Shown: positions 1 through 10,319, numbered from the stretch's first letter. The stretch: DNA of 64,000 bases from Chloroflexota bacterium (GCA_016223135.1 JACRPQ010000017.1:1-64000); one strand, 5' to 3'. Translations and numbers: made by a program. Notes: generated by a model from the sequence alone, not told the origin.

Positions 1-108
1 AGCCGCCAGCGCCGGCACAGCGCCTGACGGAAAGAGAGAGGCGGCAATGATTTGACTGAAGACCAGCAAGGCAAACGCCTTCTTCAAGAAAATAACATGC
101 TTGTTCAT
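1..108 (-). CDS. Exported protein, N-terminal fragment only
   Basis: An open frame starts with ATG at 108 on the minus strand and runs off the window after 36 codons. It begins MNKHVIFLKKAFALLVFSQI, a basic n-region (K3, K9, K10), then a hydrophobic core, and a small-residue stretch ending PALAA that resembles a signal peptidase I site. A purine-rich AGGATGG stretch lies just upstream of the ATG. The mature part is outside the window, so the function cannot be named. Confidence 0.6.
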   Translation of the reverse strand, partial: MNKHVIFLKKAFALLVFSQIIAASLFPSGAVPALAA

Positions 109-708
109 TTCTACCATCCTGCATACGAAAATGTTGCGCTATTCTACTTGACCGTCCTGCCGCCTTGTAATTTTCACGGGATAGGTTAATGTTTGGATTC
201 ACAACAACCGGCACAGAATCTTTCCACAACCCAAAGGCGGCATATTGTATTTTTTTCCAATTATTCTGACAAAACCAGGGTGGTATCTGCCACGCCCGCA
301 CGGGGGTAATCCCCATGCGGCGCCAAGAGGAGGGGGATTGTCAGGGTAAATTGTTAATCTGCAAAATGTCGCGCTGTACAATCTTCGCAATCGGCGTAGT
401 TTTTAAAGACCACTACGATAAAACCAATTTGGTTTATAAAACATTCCTCTTGTATGTGTATCCCCCATTGGACTGGACGCCTAATCCTTGGTTAATGTTT
501 TCGCCATTTTTGTATGTTATCTTTCCCCACGGCTGCCGCCTTCGCATCGCGGCGGAGATTTGCGCAACCCATGCCTTGCGCATTCTCCCACCGCCAATTG
601 CAAACATAATTGCACTTTTTCACGAAAGGCACACAGGACACGAAGTTAAAATTGCCTCGCTTCTTTGTGCTCTTCGTGGACGATCACCACTTTGCAATAG
701 ACTCGAAC
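109..708. other. Divergent intergenic region, no gene seen
   Basis: About 600 bases between the minus-strand exported protein and galK. Open frames here have no family-like composition and no good ribosome binding site. The last 90 bases (about 619-682) contain an imperfect inverted repeat, CACGAAAGGCACACAGG on the left and TTTGTGCTCTTCGTGG on the right, related to the hairpin at 28538-28632. Promoters for both flanking genes must lie here, but none stands out as a clear consensus. Confidence 0.5.
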
Positions 709-1884
709 ATGCCGCTCATTGACCGCCTCGCAACGATTTACCGCCAAACCTTTGGTGATTTCCCCGCCCATATCGTCCGCGCGCCGGGACGTGTGAACCT
801 GCTGGGCGAACATGTGGACTACAACGACGGCTTCGTCCTGCCCGCCGCCATTGACCGCGCCACCTACATCGCCTTCTCCCCGACCAATGCGTCTCACTCC
901 ACCCTCCTGGCTGTGGACTTCGACCAGCGCGCCTCCTTCTCCCCTGCCTCCGTTCGCACCAAAACCCAAGCCGACTCCTCCCCCCTGCCCGACTGGAGTC
1001 TCTACCCCGCCGGCGTGATGTGGGCGCTGATGGAGGCGGGGCTGTCCGTCCCCTCCATGAACGCGGTCTTTGCCTCCGATGTGCCGCGCGGAGCAGGGTT
1101 GAGTTCATCAGCCTCGGTGGAGATGGCTTTCCTGCTCGCCTGGCAAACCCTCGGCGGCTGGACTCTGCCGCCCATGCAGCGCGCCCTGCTCGGACAAAAA
1201 GCCGAGAATCAATACGTCGGCGTCAACTGCGGCATCATGGATCAATTTGCCTCTGCCTGCGGCGTGGAGGACAGACTGCTCCTGCTCGATTGCCGCTCGC
1301 TCGAATGGAAAACCATCCCATTGCCAAAGGATGTGTCCATTGTCATTGCCGATACCAGCGTGCGCCGCAAGTTGACCAGCGGCGAATACAACCAACGCCG
1401 CGCCGCATGTGAGGCGGCGGTGCGCCTGCTGCAGCAGGATTTGCCGCACATCCAAGCGTTGAGAGATATCAGCGTGGAGGAATTCAATCGGCTGGCAGGT
1501 AAACTCCCCCCCGAGGTGAGGCGGAGAGCGCGTCACGTGGTGGAAGAGATTGAGAGGACGAGACAGGCTGAGGCGTTGTTGGAAGCGGGAAATATCCGTG
1601 AGTTTGGCAGGTTGATGAACGAATGTCACGTCAGCCTGCGCGATCTGTATGAAGTCTCATGTCCCGAATTGAACGCAATGGTGGACATTGCCCAGTCGCT
1701 GGAGGGGTGTTACGGCGCGCGGTTCACGGGAGCAGGCTTCGGCGGCTGCACGGTGAATTTGGTCGCAAGCGAAAAGGCGCATGAATTTTCCCAGGCGCTG
1801 GCAGAGCGATACGAAGCAGAAACAAGCCTGCACCCCGAAATCTACATCTCGCACGCTTCCAGCGGCGCCGCGCTGCTCAAGTAG
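709..1884 (+). CDS. galK: Galactokinase
   Basis: GHMP-family kinase of 391 aa that phosphorylates galactose at C1 with ATP, the first step of the Leloir pathway in the cytoplasm. The galactokinase signature GRVNLLGEHVDY is at residues 27-38, the ATP-binding PRGAGLSSSAS loop at 126-136, the catalytic-Asp region NCGIMDQFAS near 180, and the C-terminal GHMP motif FTGAGFGGCT at about 339-348. The frame is open further upstream (to 610), but that stretch is encoded by an intergenic hairpin repeat. The ATG at 709 gives the usual family length and the usual distance to the signature. No other Leloir gene is visible in the window. It converges on the membrane protein gene at 1920. Confidence 0.95.
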   Translation: MPLIDRLATIYRQTFGDFPAHIVRAPGRVNLLGEHVDYNDGFVLPAAIDRATYIAFSPTNASHSTLLAVDFDQRASFSPASVRTKTQADSSPLPDWSLYPAGVMWALMEAGLSVPSMNAVFASDVPRGAGLSSSASVEMAFLLAWQTLGGWTLPPMQRALLGQKAENQYVGVNCGIMDQFASACGVEDRLLLLDCRSLEWKTIPLPKDVSIVIADTSVRRKLTSGEYNQRRAACEAAVRLLQQDLPHIQALRDISVEEFNRLAGKLPPEVRRRARHVVEEIERTRQAEALLEAGNIREFGRLMNECHVSLRDLYEVSCPELNAMVDIAQSLEGCYGARFTGAGFGGCTVNLVASEKAHEFSQALAERYEAETSLHPEIYISHASSGAALLK

Positions 1885-1919
1885 ATGCGCCCCCTGCGGC
1901 TGCGTGACGCTTTCGCCCG

Positions 1920-3002
1920 TCACCTGCCGGAGATTCCTTTCCGCACCGAATAAACCGTCATGCCGATGAACAACAAAATTGCGACCTCGTTCAACAATCC
2001 GCCCCACATGCGCAGGGTGTGCAGGTTGGCATAATCGGCGAACACGCGCAGGGCGAGCGAGGCGTGCAACAGAATCAAATGGACATAAAACGCAGGCTGA
2101 AAGTTGATCGGCACGCCCAGGATGGCGGGAAAGATGATGGGCGCATGACCGAAAATCATCGAGATGACAAACCCGACGAAGACGACATGCAGCGCCGCAT
2201 CGTATCTTGGACCTGCAGCCTGCGCGCCAAACCCCAGGCTTAATCCCCCGCCGACGCCCAGCCAGACGAACCCCAGCGCAAGACAGTGCGCGATGTATCG
2301 CGTCAACGGAAGGTTGTGTTTCAAGTTTCGCCATGCAATGTCGCTGCGGAGCGACCAAAGCGCCAGAGCAAGCAAAGCCGCGCCGTTCAGCCGTGTGCCG
2401 CTCTGCAAATCGAACAGGGATACGATGACGCCAGTCAGGAGAACAATCACGATGCCCCCAAACGCTGTCTGTTGATTCCGCGAAGGGCGCAGCACGCGGC
2501 TCAATTCCAGGCGTTCGCCTGCGATGGTCAACACGAGAAACGCCTGCCAGAAGAAAACCACCTGAAAGACCTGCCAGCCAAACAACCAGAGCAGATTACC
2601 CGTCAACCACGCCGCCGCGCCGAGAAGCATGGTGATCGTGTGGAGCGCAGTTTCGCGGCGGGTCATCTCAACCAAGATGGCGACCCCGCCCAGACTGGCG
2701 AGGGTGAGGAGAATCGCTCCCAGCGGAGGCGAAGGCATGAGGAGGGCAACCAGCCATCCCAGTCCGGAAAGAAGCGGAGGGAGGTACATCCACTTCTTTT
2801 GGATTGCGACGGCGCGCTCCAGCGTAATCAGAGTCCCCAAAAATCCAGAAATCATGAGGAGACCGTGCGTCATCGCCAGCGAGGGGGTGAGCGCGGGCAG
2901 TTGCCATCCGAGGCGCAGCAGCCCCGCCCACAGCGCGGCAAGCAGGGCAAGAATGGCAAGAAAGAGAAATGGGATGGGAAGGCGGTTGGTCATGGTTGTC
3001 AA
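1920..3002 (-). CDS. NnrS-like polytopic membrane protein
   Basis: A 360-aa protein with about ten predicted membrane segments and almost no soluble domain. Conserved-looking histidines occur in membrane segments: MTHGLLMISGF near residue 45, ALHVVFVGFVISMIFGHAP near 270-290 and LLHASLALR near 310, plus GERLELSR in a loop. This layout resembles NnrS / haem-copper oxidase subunit I-like proteins, which in other bacteria are haem- and copper-containing and linked to nitric oxide stress. The assignment rests on overall pattern rather than one diagnostic motif; a generic membrane protein is the alternative. It converges with galK and is divergent from the gene at 3230. Confidence 0.55.
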   Translation of the reverse strand: MTTMTNRLPIPFLFLAILALLAALWAGLLRLGWQLPALTPSLAMTHGLLMISGFLGTLITLERAVAIQKKWMYLPPLLSGLGWLVALLMPSPPLGAILLTLASLGGVAILVEMTRRETALHTITMLLGAAAWLTGNLLWLFGWQVFQVVFFWQAFLVLTIAGERLELSRVLRPSRNQQTAFGGIVIVLLTGVIVSLFDLQSGTRLNGAALLALALWSLRSDIAWRNLKHNLPLTRYIAHCLALGFVWLGVGGGLSLGFGAQAAGPRYDAALHVVFVGFVISMIFGHAPIIFPAILGVPINFQPAFYVHLILLHASLALRVFADYANLHTLRMWGGLLNEVAILLFIGMTVYSVRKGISGR

Positions 3003-3076
3003 ATTAAACCATCAAATCAGACTTCTGTCACAGACTGTTTGCGCGCTTTCCTGTACAATGTGTTCAAACCCATCAG

Positions 3077-3216
3077 AGAGTGTTTTGAAATTCATTTTCC
3101 AACCACAGATGAACACAGATCAATTGGATTTAAGGGTGATTTCATCACGTTTTTCATCAAAATCAGCGTTCATCTGCGTTTATCTGTGGTGAATCTCGAT
3201 TTATAAAACACTCTTT
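3077..3216. repeat. Nested inverted repeat, ACAGATGAACACAGAT family
   Basis: The outer arms are AGAGTGTTTT and AAAACACTCTT, at about 3077 and 3204. The inner arms, AACCACAGATGAACACAGAT at 3101-3120 and ATCTGCGTTTATCTGTGGT ending at 3190, are each built from a repeated ACAGATGAAC-like word. It lies between divergent genes and resembles the hairpin at 49276-49345. Confidence 0.7.
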
Positions 3217-3229
3217 CAGGAGAAATAAC

Positions 3230-3727
3230 ATGTTCAAGAGACTGATTTTCTTATCGTTTGCTTTCGGCGTCCTACTGTCCGTCACGGCTGTTTTCGCCAA
3301 AGGGAGCTTCGATTACCTCGCCGTAAAGGGACCCGGCATTACGGGCGAGATCAACATCACCAACCCCGCGTTGACGGGCGACTTCTTTGCCTTTGCCGAT
3401 TTCTCGCAAGGGGAGATTCCCGCGCCGGCTGAGGCAGGGGAAGGGTATCAGGTTGTGCGCGTGTATGTTGAGACGGTGAACGGCAAGCCCTCGCCGACGC
3501 CTTTCGATCAGTTGCACTATTATCCTTATACAGGATACGTGTTCTACGACGGGTTGGTGAACGGTTCTTCGGAGTACGACGGCAAATGGTACACGGCGAA
3601 CCCCGCCGCCGAGCAACCCTTTCGCGCCGCGCTTGCCGAACGCGCCCGCCTGACGTGGATCCCCTTTGCCGTGCTGGTCCTGATCGTTGGAGGCTTCTTC
3701 ATCGCATATAACCGCAAGCCGAAATAA
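3230..3727 (+). CDS. Hypothetical exported, membrane-anchored protein
   Basis: A 165-aa protein starting 12 bases after an AGGAG ribosome binding site. Residues 1-23 form a signal peptide (VTAVFAKG at the likely cleavage site), followed by an extracytoplasmic domain with many aromatic residues (LHYYPYTGYVFYDG, GKWYT). A C-terminal membrane helix at about 140-160 is followed by a short basic tail, YNRKPK. The topology is signal, outside domain, single anchor. No family was recognised. It is a separate unit, since the strong trp promoter lies 44 bases after its stop. Confidence 0.6.
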   Translation: MFKRLIFLSFAFGVLLSVTAVFAKGSFDYLAVKGPGITGEINITNPALTGDFFAFADFSQGEIPAPAEAGEGYQVVRVYVETVNGKPSPTPFDQLHYYPYTGYVFYDGLVNGSSEYDGKWYTANPAAEQPFRAALAERARLTWIPFAVLVLIVGGFFIAYNRKPK

Positions 3728-3769
3728 GCGCCCCGCAGGCTTTGTCAAAATTAATGACTGTTTTTTGCT

Positions 3770-3804
<35 letters not shown>

Positions 3805-3805
3805 G

Positions 3806-4210
<405 letters not shown>

Positions 4211-4281
4211 AACCACAACAACCACTTACTAATTACCATGCAGTAAATAGTAATTGGTAATTTGCCAAGCAAGGAGCCGAT

Positions 4282-5718
4282 ATGTTACTCGAAGCAACAA
4301 CCACCCAAACTGTCATCCGCGAAATTTCCGCCGATTTGGAAACCCCCATCAGCGTCTATATGAAACTGCGCGGCGGCGGCGCGTCGTTTTTGCTTGAATC
4401 CGTCGAAGGCGGAGAGCGGATTGCGCGCTATTCGTTCATCGGCATCCAGCCCAAAGCACAATACATCATCCGCGGACATGACATTGAAATCAAGGATGAT
4501 TACCGCTCACAAATTACCACTTACACCAATGATCCCACCTATTTCCTGCAGGAGGAAATGAGCCGCTTCAATTTCAAATCCCAACCGGGCGCGCCGCGCT
4601 TCATCGGCGGGCTGGTGGGATTTCTCGGCTTTGAAGCGGTTCGGTTTTTTGAACCAGTTCTAAAGTCCAGGGTGAAGCGGGCGGCGATACCCGACGGCAT
4701 CTTCCTCCTTGCCGATACCATTGTCGCCTTCGACCACGCGCGCCGCAGTCTTTCGCTCATTGCAAATGTCCTCGATGGGGATGTCGAATCTGCCAACCGC
4801 AAACTCGATGAAATCGAGGCGCGCATCCATGCGCCGCTGCCGCCCGCGCAGCCTCGTGAGGTCAAGCCGTCCAGGACGCGCTCGAACATGACGCAGGGAC
4901 GTTTCGAAGACATGGTGCGCGACGCCAAGGAGTTCATTGCGGCGGGAGATATTTTTCAAGTGGTGCTTTCGCAGCGCTTCACGCGCGAAACGGACGTCGA
5001 GCCGTTCGATGTCTATCGCGCCGTGCGCCGCCTCAACCCCTCGCCGTACATGTTCTTTTTCGATTTCGGGATGGTGGACGGCGAGCCGCTCTTTTTGGTC
5101 GGTTCATCGCCGGAAATGTTCGTGCGTTTGGAGGGACGAACCGCCTCGCTCCGACCGATTGCCGGGACGCGCCCTCGAGGAGCCGATTCCAACGCTGACG
5201 CCGCGCTCGCGCAGGAACTGCTTGCCGACCCGAAGGAACGCGCCGAGCATGTCATGCTGGTGGACCTGGGACGCAACGACTTGGGGCGCGTGTGCGAGTA
5301 TGGTACAGTCAGAGTCTCCGACTTCTTCACCATCGAAAAATATTCTCACGTCATGCACATCGTTTCGCACGTGGAAGGCAAACTGCGTCCCGAACTGACC
5401 GCCTTCGATTTGGTGCGCGCTTCCTTCCCCGCAGGGACCGTCAGCGGCGCGCCGAAAGTCCGCGCCCTTGAAATCATCGCCGAACTCGAACCCGATGCGC
5501 GCGGCGCGTATGCGGGTCTGGTCGGCTACTTCGGCTTCGACGGCAACATGGACACCTGTCTCGCCCTCCGCACGATGGTCGCGCATGGCAGCGTCTTCAA
5601 CGTGCAGGCTGGCGCAGGCATCGTCGCCGACTCAAACCCGACGACGGAGTATCAAGAAACGGTCAACAAAGCCAGCGCAATGTTAAGAGCAATTGAAATG
5701 GCAGAAATGAATTCTTAA
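4282..5718 (+). CDS. trpE: Anthranilate synthase component I
   Basis: The 478-aa large subunit of anthranilate synthase converts chorismate plus amidotransferase-supplied ammonia to anthranilate, the committed step to tryptophan. The N-terminal regulatory region has the LLES motif (37-40) that in characterised TrpE proteins forms part of the Trp feedback site. The C-terminal chorismate-binding domain has DIFQVVLSQRF near 218, NPSPYMFFFDF near 250, SSPEMFVRLEG and GAPKVRALEIIAELEP near 390-405. AAGGAG at 4271-4276 sets the start. It is the first gene behind the T-box, so its expression should follow tRNA-Trp charging. Its glutaminase partner is the N-terminal half of the next gene. Confidence 0.97.
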   Translation: MLLEATTTQTVIREISADLETPISVYMKLRGGGASFLLESVEGGERIARYSFIGIQPKAQYIIRGHDIEIKDDYRSQITTYTNDPTYFLQEEMSRFNFKSQPGAPRFIGGLVGFLGFEAVRFFEPVLKSRVKRAAIPDGIFLLADTIVAFDHARRSLSLIANVLDGDVESANRKLDEIEARIHAPLPPAQPREVKPSRTRSNMTQGRFEDMVRDAKEFIAAGDIFQVVLSQRFTRETDVEPFDVYRAVRRLNPSPYMFFFDFGMVDGEPLFLVGSSPEMFVRLEGRTASLRPIAGTRPRGADSNADAALAQELLADPKERAEHVMLVDLGRNDLGRVCEYGTVRVSDFFTIEKYSHVMHIVSHVEGKLRPELTAFDLVRASFPAGTVSGAPKVRALEIIAELEPDARGAYAGLVGYFGFDGNMDTCLALRTMVAHGSVFNVQAGAGIVADSNPTTEYQETVNKASAMLRAIEMAEMNS

Positions 5719-5722
5719 ACCC

Positions 5723-5788
5723 TAACCACAGTCACTGAGGCACGGAGATTCAACATAAAAAGTCTCAGTGTTGCCGGTCTCAGTGGTT
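5723..5788. repeat. Intergenic inverted repeat between trpE and trpGD
   Basis: AACCACAGTCACTGAGGCAC on the left and GTCTCAGTGGTT on the right, with a second GTCTCAGTG in between. It belongs to the same style of hairpin made of repeated short words as at 3101 and 28538, and fills most of the 87-base gap. Confidence 0.6.
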
Positions 5789-5805
5789 AAGAAAGGCTCA
5801 CAACC

Positions 5806-7425
5806 ATGCTCGTCCTCATAGACAACTACGACTCCTTTACCTACAACCTCGTCCAATACTTCGGCGAACTCGGCGCGGAGGTCAAAGTCTTCCGCAACGA
5901 CCAGGTGACGCTGAACCAACTGATTGCCCTCAACCCCTCTCACCTCGTCATCTCCCCCGGTCCCGGCGAACCCATCAAGGACGACGGCATCTCCTCCGAA
6001 GCCATCCAATACTTCGACGGCAAAATTCCCGTGTTGGGCGTCTGCCTCGGTCATCAAGCCCTCGCGGCGGTCTTCGGCGGCAAAGTGGACCGCGCCCAGC
6101 GTCTCATGCACGGCAAGACCTCCAAAGTGACCCACAACGGACAGGGCATCTTCAAGGGCATCCCCTCCCCGTTCGAAGCGATGCGTTATCACTCGCTCGT
6201 GGTTTACGACCCGATTCCTCCCGAACTTGAAGTGACCGCCATCACGCCCGAAGAAGAAATCATGGGACTCAAACACAAAGAGCATCACACCTACGGCGTG
6301 CAGTTCCACCCCGAATCCATCCTTACGGAACACGGCAAACAGATTCTCAAAAACTTTCTCGACCTAAACCCCGCTCCCGCCGCGAAAGGAGAACCCGCCA
6401 TGCTCAAATCCTTTATCGCCAAAGCCATCAACCGCACAGACCTCACCGCCGATGAAGCCGAGCAAGCCATGAACATCATCATGACCGGTCAAGCCACGCC
6501 GGCGCAAATCGGCGCCTACCTCGTCGCCCTCCGCATGAAAGGCGAGACCATCCCCGAAATCACCGGCTCCGTGCGCGCCATGCGCGCCAACGCGGTCAAG
6601 GTCAAACTGGACACGGACGAACCCCTTTACGACATCGTCGGCACAGGCGGCGACGGGGCGCACACCTTCAACATCTCCACCGCCGCCGCCTTCGTCCTGG
6701 CAGGCACGGGGCGCAAAGTCGCCAAGCACGGCAACCGCGCCGCCTCCTCCCAATGCGGCAGCGCCGATGTCCTCTCCGCCCTCGGCGTCAACCTCGACCT
6801 CACGCCCGAACAAGTTGCCCAAGCCATCGAACAGGTTGGCATCGGCTTTATGTTCGCGCCCAAGTTTCACCCCGCCATGAAGCATGCCGTCGGTCCGCGC
6901 AAAGAAATCGGACAGCGCACCATCTTCAACATTCTCGGTCCGCTCACCAACCCTGCGGGCGCGCACATCCAACTCACGGGCGTCTTCGATCCCCAACTCA
7001 CCGAGCCGCTCGCGCACGTCCTCAAAGAACTTGGCAGCAAAGCCGCCCTCGTCATTCACGGCGCGAACGGACTCGACGAACTCAACACCACAGGCGTCAA
7101 TCGCGTCAGCCATCTGAAAGGCGGTTCGGTCGAGACCTATGACCTCCATCCCGCCGACCTCGGTCTTGCGCCAGCCAGCGTGGCAGATCTGCGCGGCGGC
7201 ACGCCTGACGAATCCGCGCAAATGATGCGCGACCTGCTCTCCAACAAACTAAACGGCGCGCGCCGCGACGCCGTCCTCCTCAACGCCGCCGCCGCCCTCG
7301 CCGCCGAAACGGGCGATTTCCAATCCGCCCTCGCCGAAGCCCAAGCCTCGCTCGAAAGCGGCGCCGCCCTCGCCAAACTCAACGCGCTGGTCGAATTTAC
7401 CCAGCAGTTCCAGACCATTCAATGA
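5806..7425 (+). CDS. trpGD: Fused anthranilate synthase glutaminase and anthranilate phosphoribosyltransferase
   Basis: A 539-aa bifunctional protein. Residues 1-190 are a class I glutamine amidotransferase: oxyanion region ISPGPGEP (49-56), nucleophile Cys80 in [10 protein letters not shown] and the His-Glu pair in QFHPES at about 166-171. It supplies ammonia to TrpE. Residues from about 199 are TrpD, which joins anthranilate to PRPP: GTGGDG near 279, FNISTAAAF, then [17 protein letters not shown]. The linker contains GAAAGGAGAACCCGCC directly before ATG at 6400, a ribosome-binding-site-like sequence at the exact domain junction, so separate TrpD translation is possible. The fusion also occurs in enterobacteria. 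The last codons overlap trpC by ATGA. Confidence 0.95.
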   Translation: MLVLIDNYDSFTYNLVQYFGELGAEVKVFRNDQVTLNQLIALNPSHLVISPGPGEPIKDDGISSEAIQYFDGKIPVLGVCLGHQALAAVFGGKVDRAQRLMHGKTSKVTHNGQGIFKGIPSPFEAMRYHSLVVYDPIPPELEVTAITPEEEIMGLKHKEHHTYGVQFHPESILTEHGKQILKNFLDLNPAPAAKGEPAMLKSFIAKAINRTDLTADEAEQAMNIIMTGQATPAQIGAYLVALRMKGETIPEITGSVRAMRANAVKVKLDTDEPLYDIVGTGGDGAHTFNISTAAAFVLAGTGRKVAKHGNRAASSQCGSADVLSALGVNLDLTPEQVAQAIEQVGIGFMFAPKFHPAMKHAVGPRKEIGQRTIFNILGPLTNPAGAHIQLTGVFDPQLTEPLAHVLKELGSKAALVIHGANGLDELNTTGVNRVSHLKGGSVETYDLHPADLGLAPASVADLRGGTPDESAQMMRDLLSNKLNGARRDAVLLNAAAALAAETGDFQSALAEAQASLESGAALAKLNALVEFTQQFQTIQ

Positions 7426-8300
7426 GCATCCTCGCCCAAATCATCGCACACAAGAAGATGGAAATCGCAGCGCTCGACGCCTCAGCCTTACGCCGCGCCG
7501 CAGACTCTTCTCCTGCGCCCCGAGATTTTCTTTCTTCCCTCACCCCAACCCCTCTCCCTAAGGGAGAGGGGCAAGGGGTGAGGGTGAGCCTCATCGCTGA
7601 ACTCAAACGCGCCTCTCCCTCCAAGGGACTCCTCGCCCCACACCTCGACTTGTTTCAAGTTGCAGACATCTACGCTCAAAACGGCGCGTCCGCCATCTCC
7701 GTCCTCACCGACGAAAAGTTCTTCATGGGCAGCCTCGCAACACTTCGCCAACTTCGCCAATTACCGATTACCAGTTATCAGTCTCCAGCCTCCAATCACC
7801 AATTACCGCTCCTGCGCAAGGACTTCATCATCTCCGAATCCCAACTCTACGAATCCCGCGTCAACGGCGCCGACGCGGTGCTCCTCATCGCTGCGGCGCT
7901 GACCGACGATGCGCTCCTCGCTGATCTACACGCCCTTGCGCTGGAACTTGGCTTGACGCCCCTGCTCGAAGTCCACGACGAAGCAGAGACCGAACGCGCC
8001 CTGAAATTGAAAGATGTGAAACTTATCGGCATCAACAACCGCAATCTTTCCACTTTTGAAGTCTCGCTGGAAACAACGGAAAGACTCCGCCCAATGATTC
8101 CGGCTGAAATCGCCGTCGTCGCCGAAAGCGGCATCTTCACCGCCAGCGACGTGGAGCGCCTGGCAAAGGCAAACGTGGACGCGATTCTTGTCGGCGAAGC
8201 GCTGGTGACCTCCGATGATATTCCCGCCAAAGTGCGTGAACTCTCAGGGCAAACGTCAAAGGTCGAGGGTCGTATGCCTGCCAACCAAATTGACTTGTGA
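7422..8300 (+). CDS. trpC: Indole-3-glycerol phosphate synthase with two repeat-encoded insertions
   Basis: A 292-aa (beta/alpha)8-barrel enzyme that closes the indole ring from CdRP. Family landmarks are [12 protein letters not shown] (about 58-69), [32 protein letters not shown] and VAESGIF. The usual length is about 255-270 aa; the surplus comes from residues about 39-54 ([14 protein letters not shown]), encoded by a 48-base palindrome, and about 112-127 ([14 protein letters not shown]), encoded by ACCAATTACC-type repeats. The C-terminus ([14 protein letters not shown]) is likewise repeat-derived. All catalytic segments are intact, so activity is expected. ATGA overlap with trpGD indicates translational coupling. 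Confidence 0.93.
   Translation: MSILAQIIAHKKMEIAALDASALRRAADSSPAPRDFLSSLTPTPLPKGEGQGVRVSLIAELKRASPSKGLLAPHLDLFQVADIYAQNGASAISVLTDEKFFMGSLATLRQLRQLPITSYQSPASNHQLPLLRKDFIISESQLYESRVNGADAVLLIAAALTDDALLADLHALALELGLTPLLEVHDEAETERALKLKDVKLIGINNRNLSTFEVSLETTERLRPMIPAEIAVVAESGIFTASDVERLAKANVDAILVGEALVTSDDIPAKVRELSGQTSKVEGRMPANQIDL
7537..7584. repeat. 48-bp palindromic element inserted in frame in trpC
   Basis: CCCTCACCCCAACCCCTCTC on the left and AGAGGGGCAAGGGGTGAGGG on the right form a nearly perfect hairpin with a CCTAAGGG centre. The length is 16 codons exactly, so the frame is kept. Related copies are at 11999, 13837, 16434, 19128 and 61171. Confidence 0.9.
7758..7806. repeat. ACCAATTACC-type repeat array inside trpC
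   Basis: Consecutive imperfect words (CCAATTACCGATTACCAGTT, then CCAATCACCAATTACC) encode a run of N, Q, Y, S and P residues just before the conserved LLRKDF strand of TrpC. The same words fill intergenic gaps at 8936, 16040, 18900, 20440 and 42611. Confidence 0.8.
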
Positions 8301-8317
8301 CGCCTGACTTTCGACCT

Positions 8318-8947
8318 ATGACGAAGATAAAGATCTGCGGAATCAAAACCCTGACAGACGCCCTCGCCGCCATCCAAGCAGGCGCGGATTATCTTGGCTT
8401 CAACTTCTATCCCAAGAGCGTCCGCTTCGTCGAAAAATCCGCCTGCGCAGAAATCGCATCCGTGCTGCAGGGCGAACATCCGCAAATCAAACTCGTCGGC
8501 GTGTTCGTCAACGCCTCGGCGGAGGAGATTCAGGCAACGATGGAGGCTTGCGGGTTGAGCCTGGCGCAGTTGCATGGCGATGAATCGGTTGAGATGTTGA
8601 AGCGCCTCAACGGCAAAGCCTTCAAAGCCTTTCGCGGAATCCCTGAAAGCGTGGATGAATTTGCCAGAAATCAGCCGCCCGCATTCCTGCTGGATGCGTC
8701 CGTCAAAGGCGTCTATGGCGGGAGCGGTGTGACAACCGATTGGGATAAAGCGGCAGAACTGGCAAACAAATATCCGTTCTTCCTGGCGGGCGGCTTGACT
8801 CCAGAAAACGTCGCGGAGGCGATTTGCAGAGTCAAGCCCTGGGGGGTGGACGTGGCTTCGGGGGTGGAATCAGCCCCGGGGAAGAAAGATGCGGAGAAGA
8901 TGGCAAGCTTCGTGAGAGAGGTCAAGAGCGTAGAGATTGGTAAATAG
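8318..8947 (+). CDS. trpF: Phosphoribosylanthranilate isomerase
   Basis: About 209 aa; an Amadori-rearranging TIM-barrel enzyme converting PRA to CdRP. The N-terminal [10 protein letters not shown] carries the catalytic Cys, followed by [45 protein letters not shown] with the catalytic Asp, [11 protein letters not shown] and [10 protein letters not shown]. The frame is open seven codons upstream (8297), but that stretch (TPDFRP) is repeat-derived, and the ATG at 8318 places KICGIK normally. No ribosome binding site is obvious for either start, so coupling to trpC is likely. The last codons run into an ACCAATTACC repeat. Confidence 0.95.
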   Translation: MTKIKICGIKTLTDALAAIQAGADYLGFNFYPKSVRFVEKSACAEIASVLQGEHPQIKLVGVFVNASAEEIQATMEACGLSLAQLHGDESVEMLKRLNGKAFKAFRGIPESVDEFARNQPPAFLLDASVKGVYGGSGVTTDWDKAAELANKYPFFLAGGLTPENVAEAICRVKPWGVDVASGVESAPGKKDAEKMASFVREVKSVEIGK

Positions 8948-9003
8948 TAAGTGGCAATTGTCCGCTCCCCAATTACTATTTACCAATTACCAATCACCAA
9001 GAG
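8936..9003. repeat. ACCAATTACC-type intergenic repeat between trpF and trpB
   Basis: ATTGGTAAATAGTAAGTGG on the left and ATTACTATTTACCAATTACC on the right form an inverted arrangement that fills the gap and supplies the last trpF codons. Confidence 0.75.
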
Positions 9004-9008
9004 GTCTT

Positions 9009-10196
9009 ATGACAACACTACTACCCCCAAAATTCGGTCCCTACGGCGGACAGTTCGTCCCCGAAACGTTGATGCCCGCATTGATTGAGCTGGAAGAGGC
9101 GTTTGTGTCGGCGCGGGGAGATGCCGCCTTTCAAGCAGAGTTCGACAAATTGATGGCGTCGTTCGTCGGGCGACCAACGCCATTGACCTATGCCAAACGT
9201 CTCTCGGAGGCGTTGGGCGGCGCGCAAATCTATTTGAAGCGCGAAGATTTGGCGCACACCGGCGCACACAAGATCAACAATGCGCTGGGGCAGGCGCTGC
9301 TCGTCAAGCGCATGGGCAAGCGGCGCATCGTGGCAGAGACGGGCGCGGGGCAGCATGGCGTTGCCTCGGCAACGGCGGCGGCGCTGCTGGGTCTCGAATG
9401 CGTGGTATATATGGGCGAGGTGGACATCGCGCGGCAGGAGCCGAATGTGTTTCGCATGAAATTGCTCGGCGCGGAGGTGCGTCCCGTCAGTTCGGGGACA
9501 AAGACATTGAAGGACGCCATCAACGAAGCCATCCGCGATTGGGTGACGAACGTGCGCGACACCCATTACCTGCTCGGCTCGGCGCTGGGACCGCATCCAT
9601 ACCCCACGATGGTGCGCGAGTTCCAGTCTGTGATTGGGCGGGAGGCGCGCGAACAGATGATGATGGAAGTGGGACGACTGCCCGATACCGTCATTGCCTG
9701 TGTAGGCGGCGGCTCGAATGCCATTGGTATTTTTAGCGGATTTGTGAATGACGCTGATGTGGAGTTGATCGGCGTTGAAGCCGGCGGAAGCGGAATCGAA
9801 ACGGGCAAACACGCGGCGCGCTTCGGCGACCCGTCGAGAGGGCGGGTTGGTGTGATTCACGGCACGCGGACGTATGTACTGCAGGATGAAGACGGTCAGA
9901 TCGCGGAGACGCATTCCATCTCGGCAGGGTTGGATTACGCAGCAGTCGGTCCCGAACATGCGTTGATGCGCGATGCCGAACGGGCGTTTTACACCTTCGC
10001 AACCGACGAGGAAGCGTTGAACGCATTCCAAACCTTGTGCCGCACCGAGGGAATCATCCCGGCGCTGGAGTCGTCCCATGCGGTGGCAGAGGCGATTAAG
10101 CGAGCGCCCAAGATGCGGCGCGACCAGGTGATTCTGGTCAATTTGTCGGGGCGGGGGGATAAGGATTTGAATACGGTGATCAAGGAAACAAAATAA
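9009..10196 (+). CDS. trpB: Tryptophan synthase beta chain
   Basis: A 395-aa PLP enzyme condensing indole with serine. The N-terminal [15 protein letters not shown] is typical of the TrpB1 type that pairs with TrpA. The Schiff-base lysine is Lys88 in HTGAHKINN, and the phosphate-binding GGGSNAIG loop is near residue 235. The frame is open to 8937, but the extra 24 codons derive from the upstream repeat and the conserved N-terminus begins at the ATG at 9009. Its stop codon TAA is the first base triplet of a 103-bp repeat also found at 58799. trpA follows only after an intervening membrane protein gene. Confidence 0.97.
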   Translation: MTTLLPPKFGPYGGQFVPETLMPALIELEEAFVSARGDAAFQAEFDKLMASFVGRPTPLTYAKRLSEALGGAQIYLKREDLAHTGAHKINNALGQALLVKRMGKRRIVAETGAGQHGVASATAAALLGLECVVYMGEVDIARQEPNVFRMKLLGAEVRPVSSGTKTLKDAINEAIRDWVTNVRDTHYLLGSALGPHPYPTMVREFQSVIGREAREQMMMEVGRLPDTVIACVGGGSNAIGIFSGFVNDADVELIGVEAGGSGIETGKHAARFGDPSRGRVGVIHGTRTYVLQDEDGQIAETHSISAGLDYAAVGPEHALMRDAERAFYTFATDEEALNAFQTLCRTEGIIPALESSHAVAEAIKRAPKMRRDQVILVNLSGRGDKDLNTVIKETK

Positions 10197-10296
10197 CCTG
10201 AATTCGGGATAAGGCTTTTGAATCGTCCCGAAGGCTTTTGACGCAGCGGGTTCGAAAGCAGAATCAGCCTTCGGGACGATTATCCCGAACTGACGT
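10194..10296. repeat. 103-bp two-copy palindromic repeat, copy A (abuts trpB stop)
   Basis: The sequence starts at the trpB TAA and reads TAACCTGAATTCGGGATAAG, ending CTTCGGGACG-ATTATCCCGAACTGACGT. The arms TTCGGGATAA/TTATCCCGAA and CGTCCCGAAGGCT/AGCCTTCGGGACG form a long hairpin. Copy B at 58799-58901 differs at about four positions. It may act as an mRNA 3' hairpin or terminator, though no T-run follows. Confidence 0.9.
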
Positions 10297-10319
10297 AAAA
10301 TAAGTTCGCAGGAGAAAAA

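Noticed and set aside
315-722. Possible 135-aa gene upstream of galK
   Set aside because: Overlaps galK, lacks a ribosome binding site and its 3' part is encoded by an intergenic hairpin repeat.
10240-10260. GGGTTCGAAAGC as a tRNA T-arm
   Set aside because: No acceptor or anticodon stems around it, and the same sequence recurs in the second 103-bp repeat.
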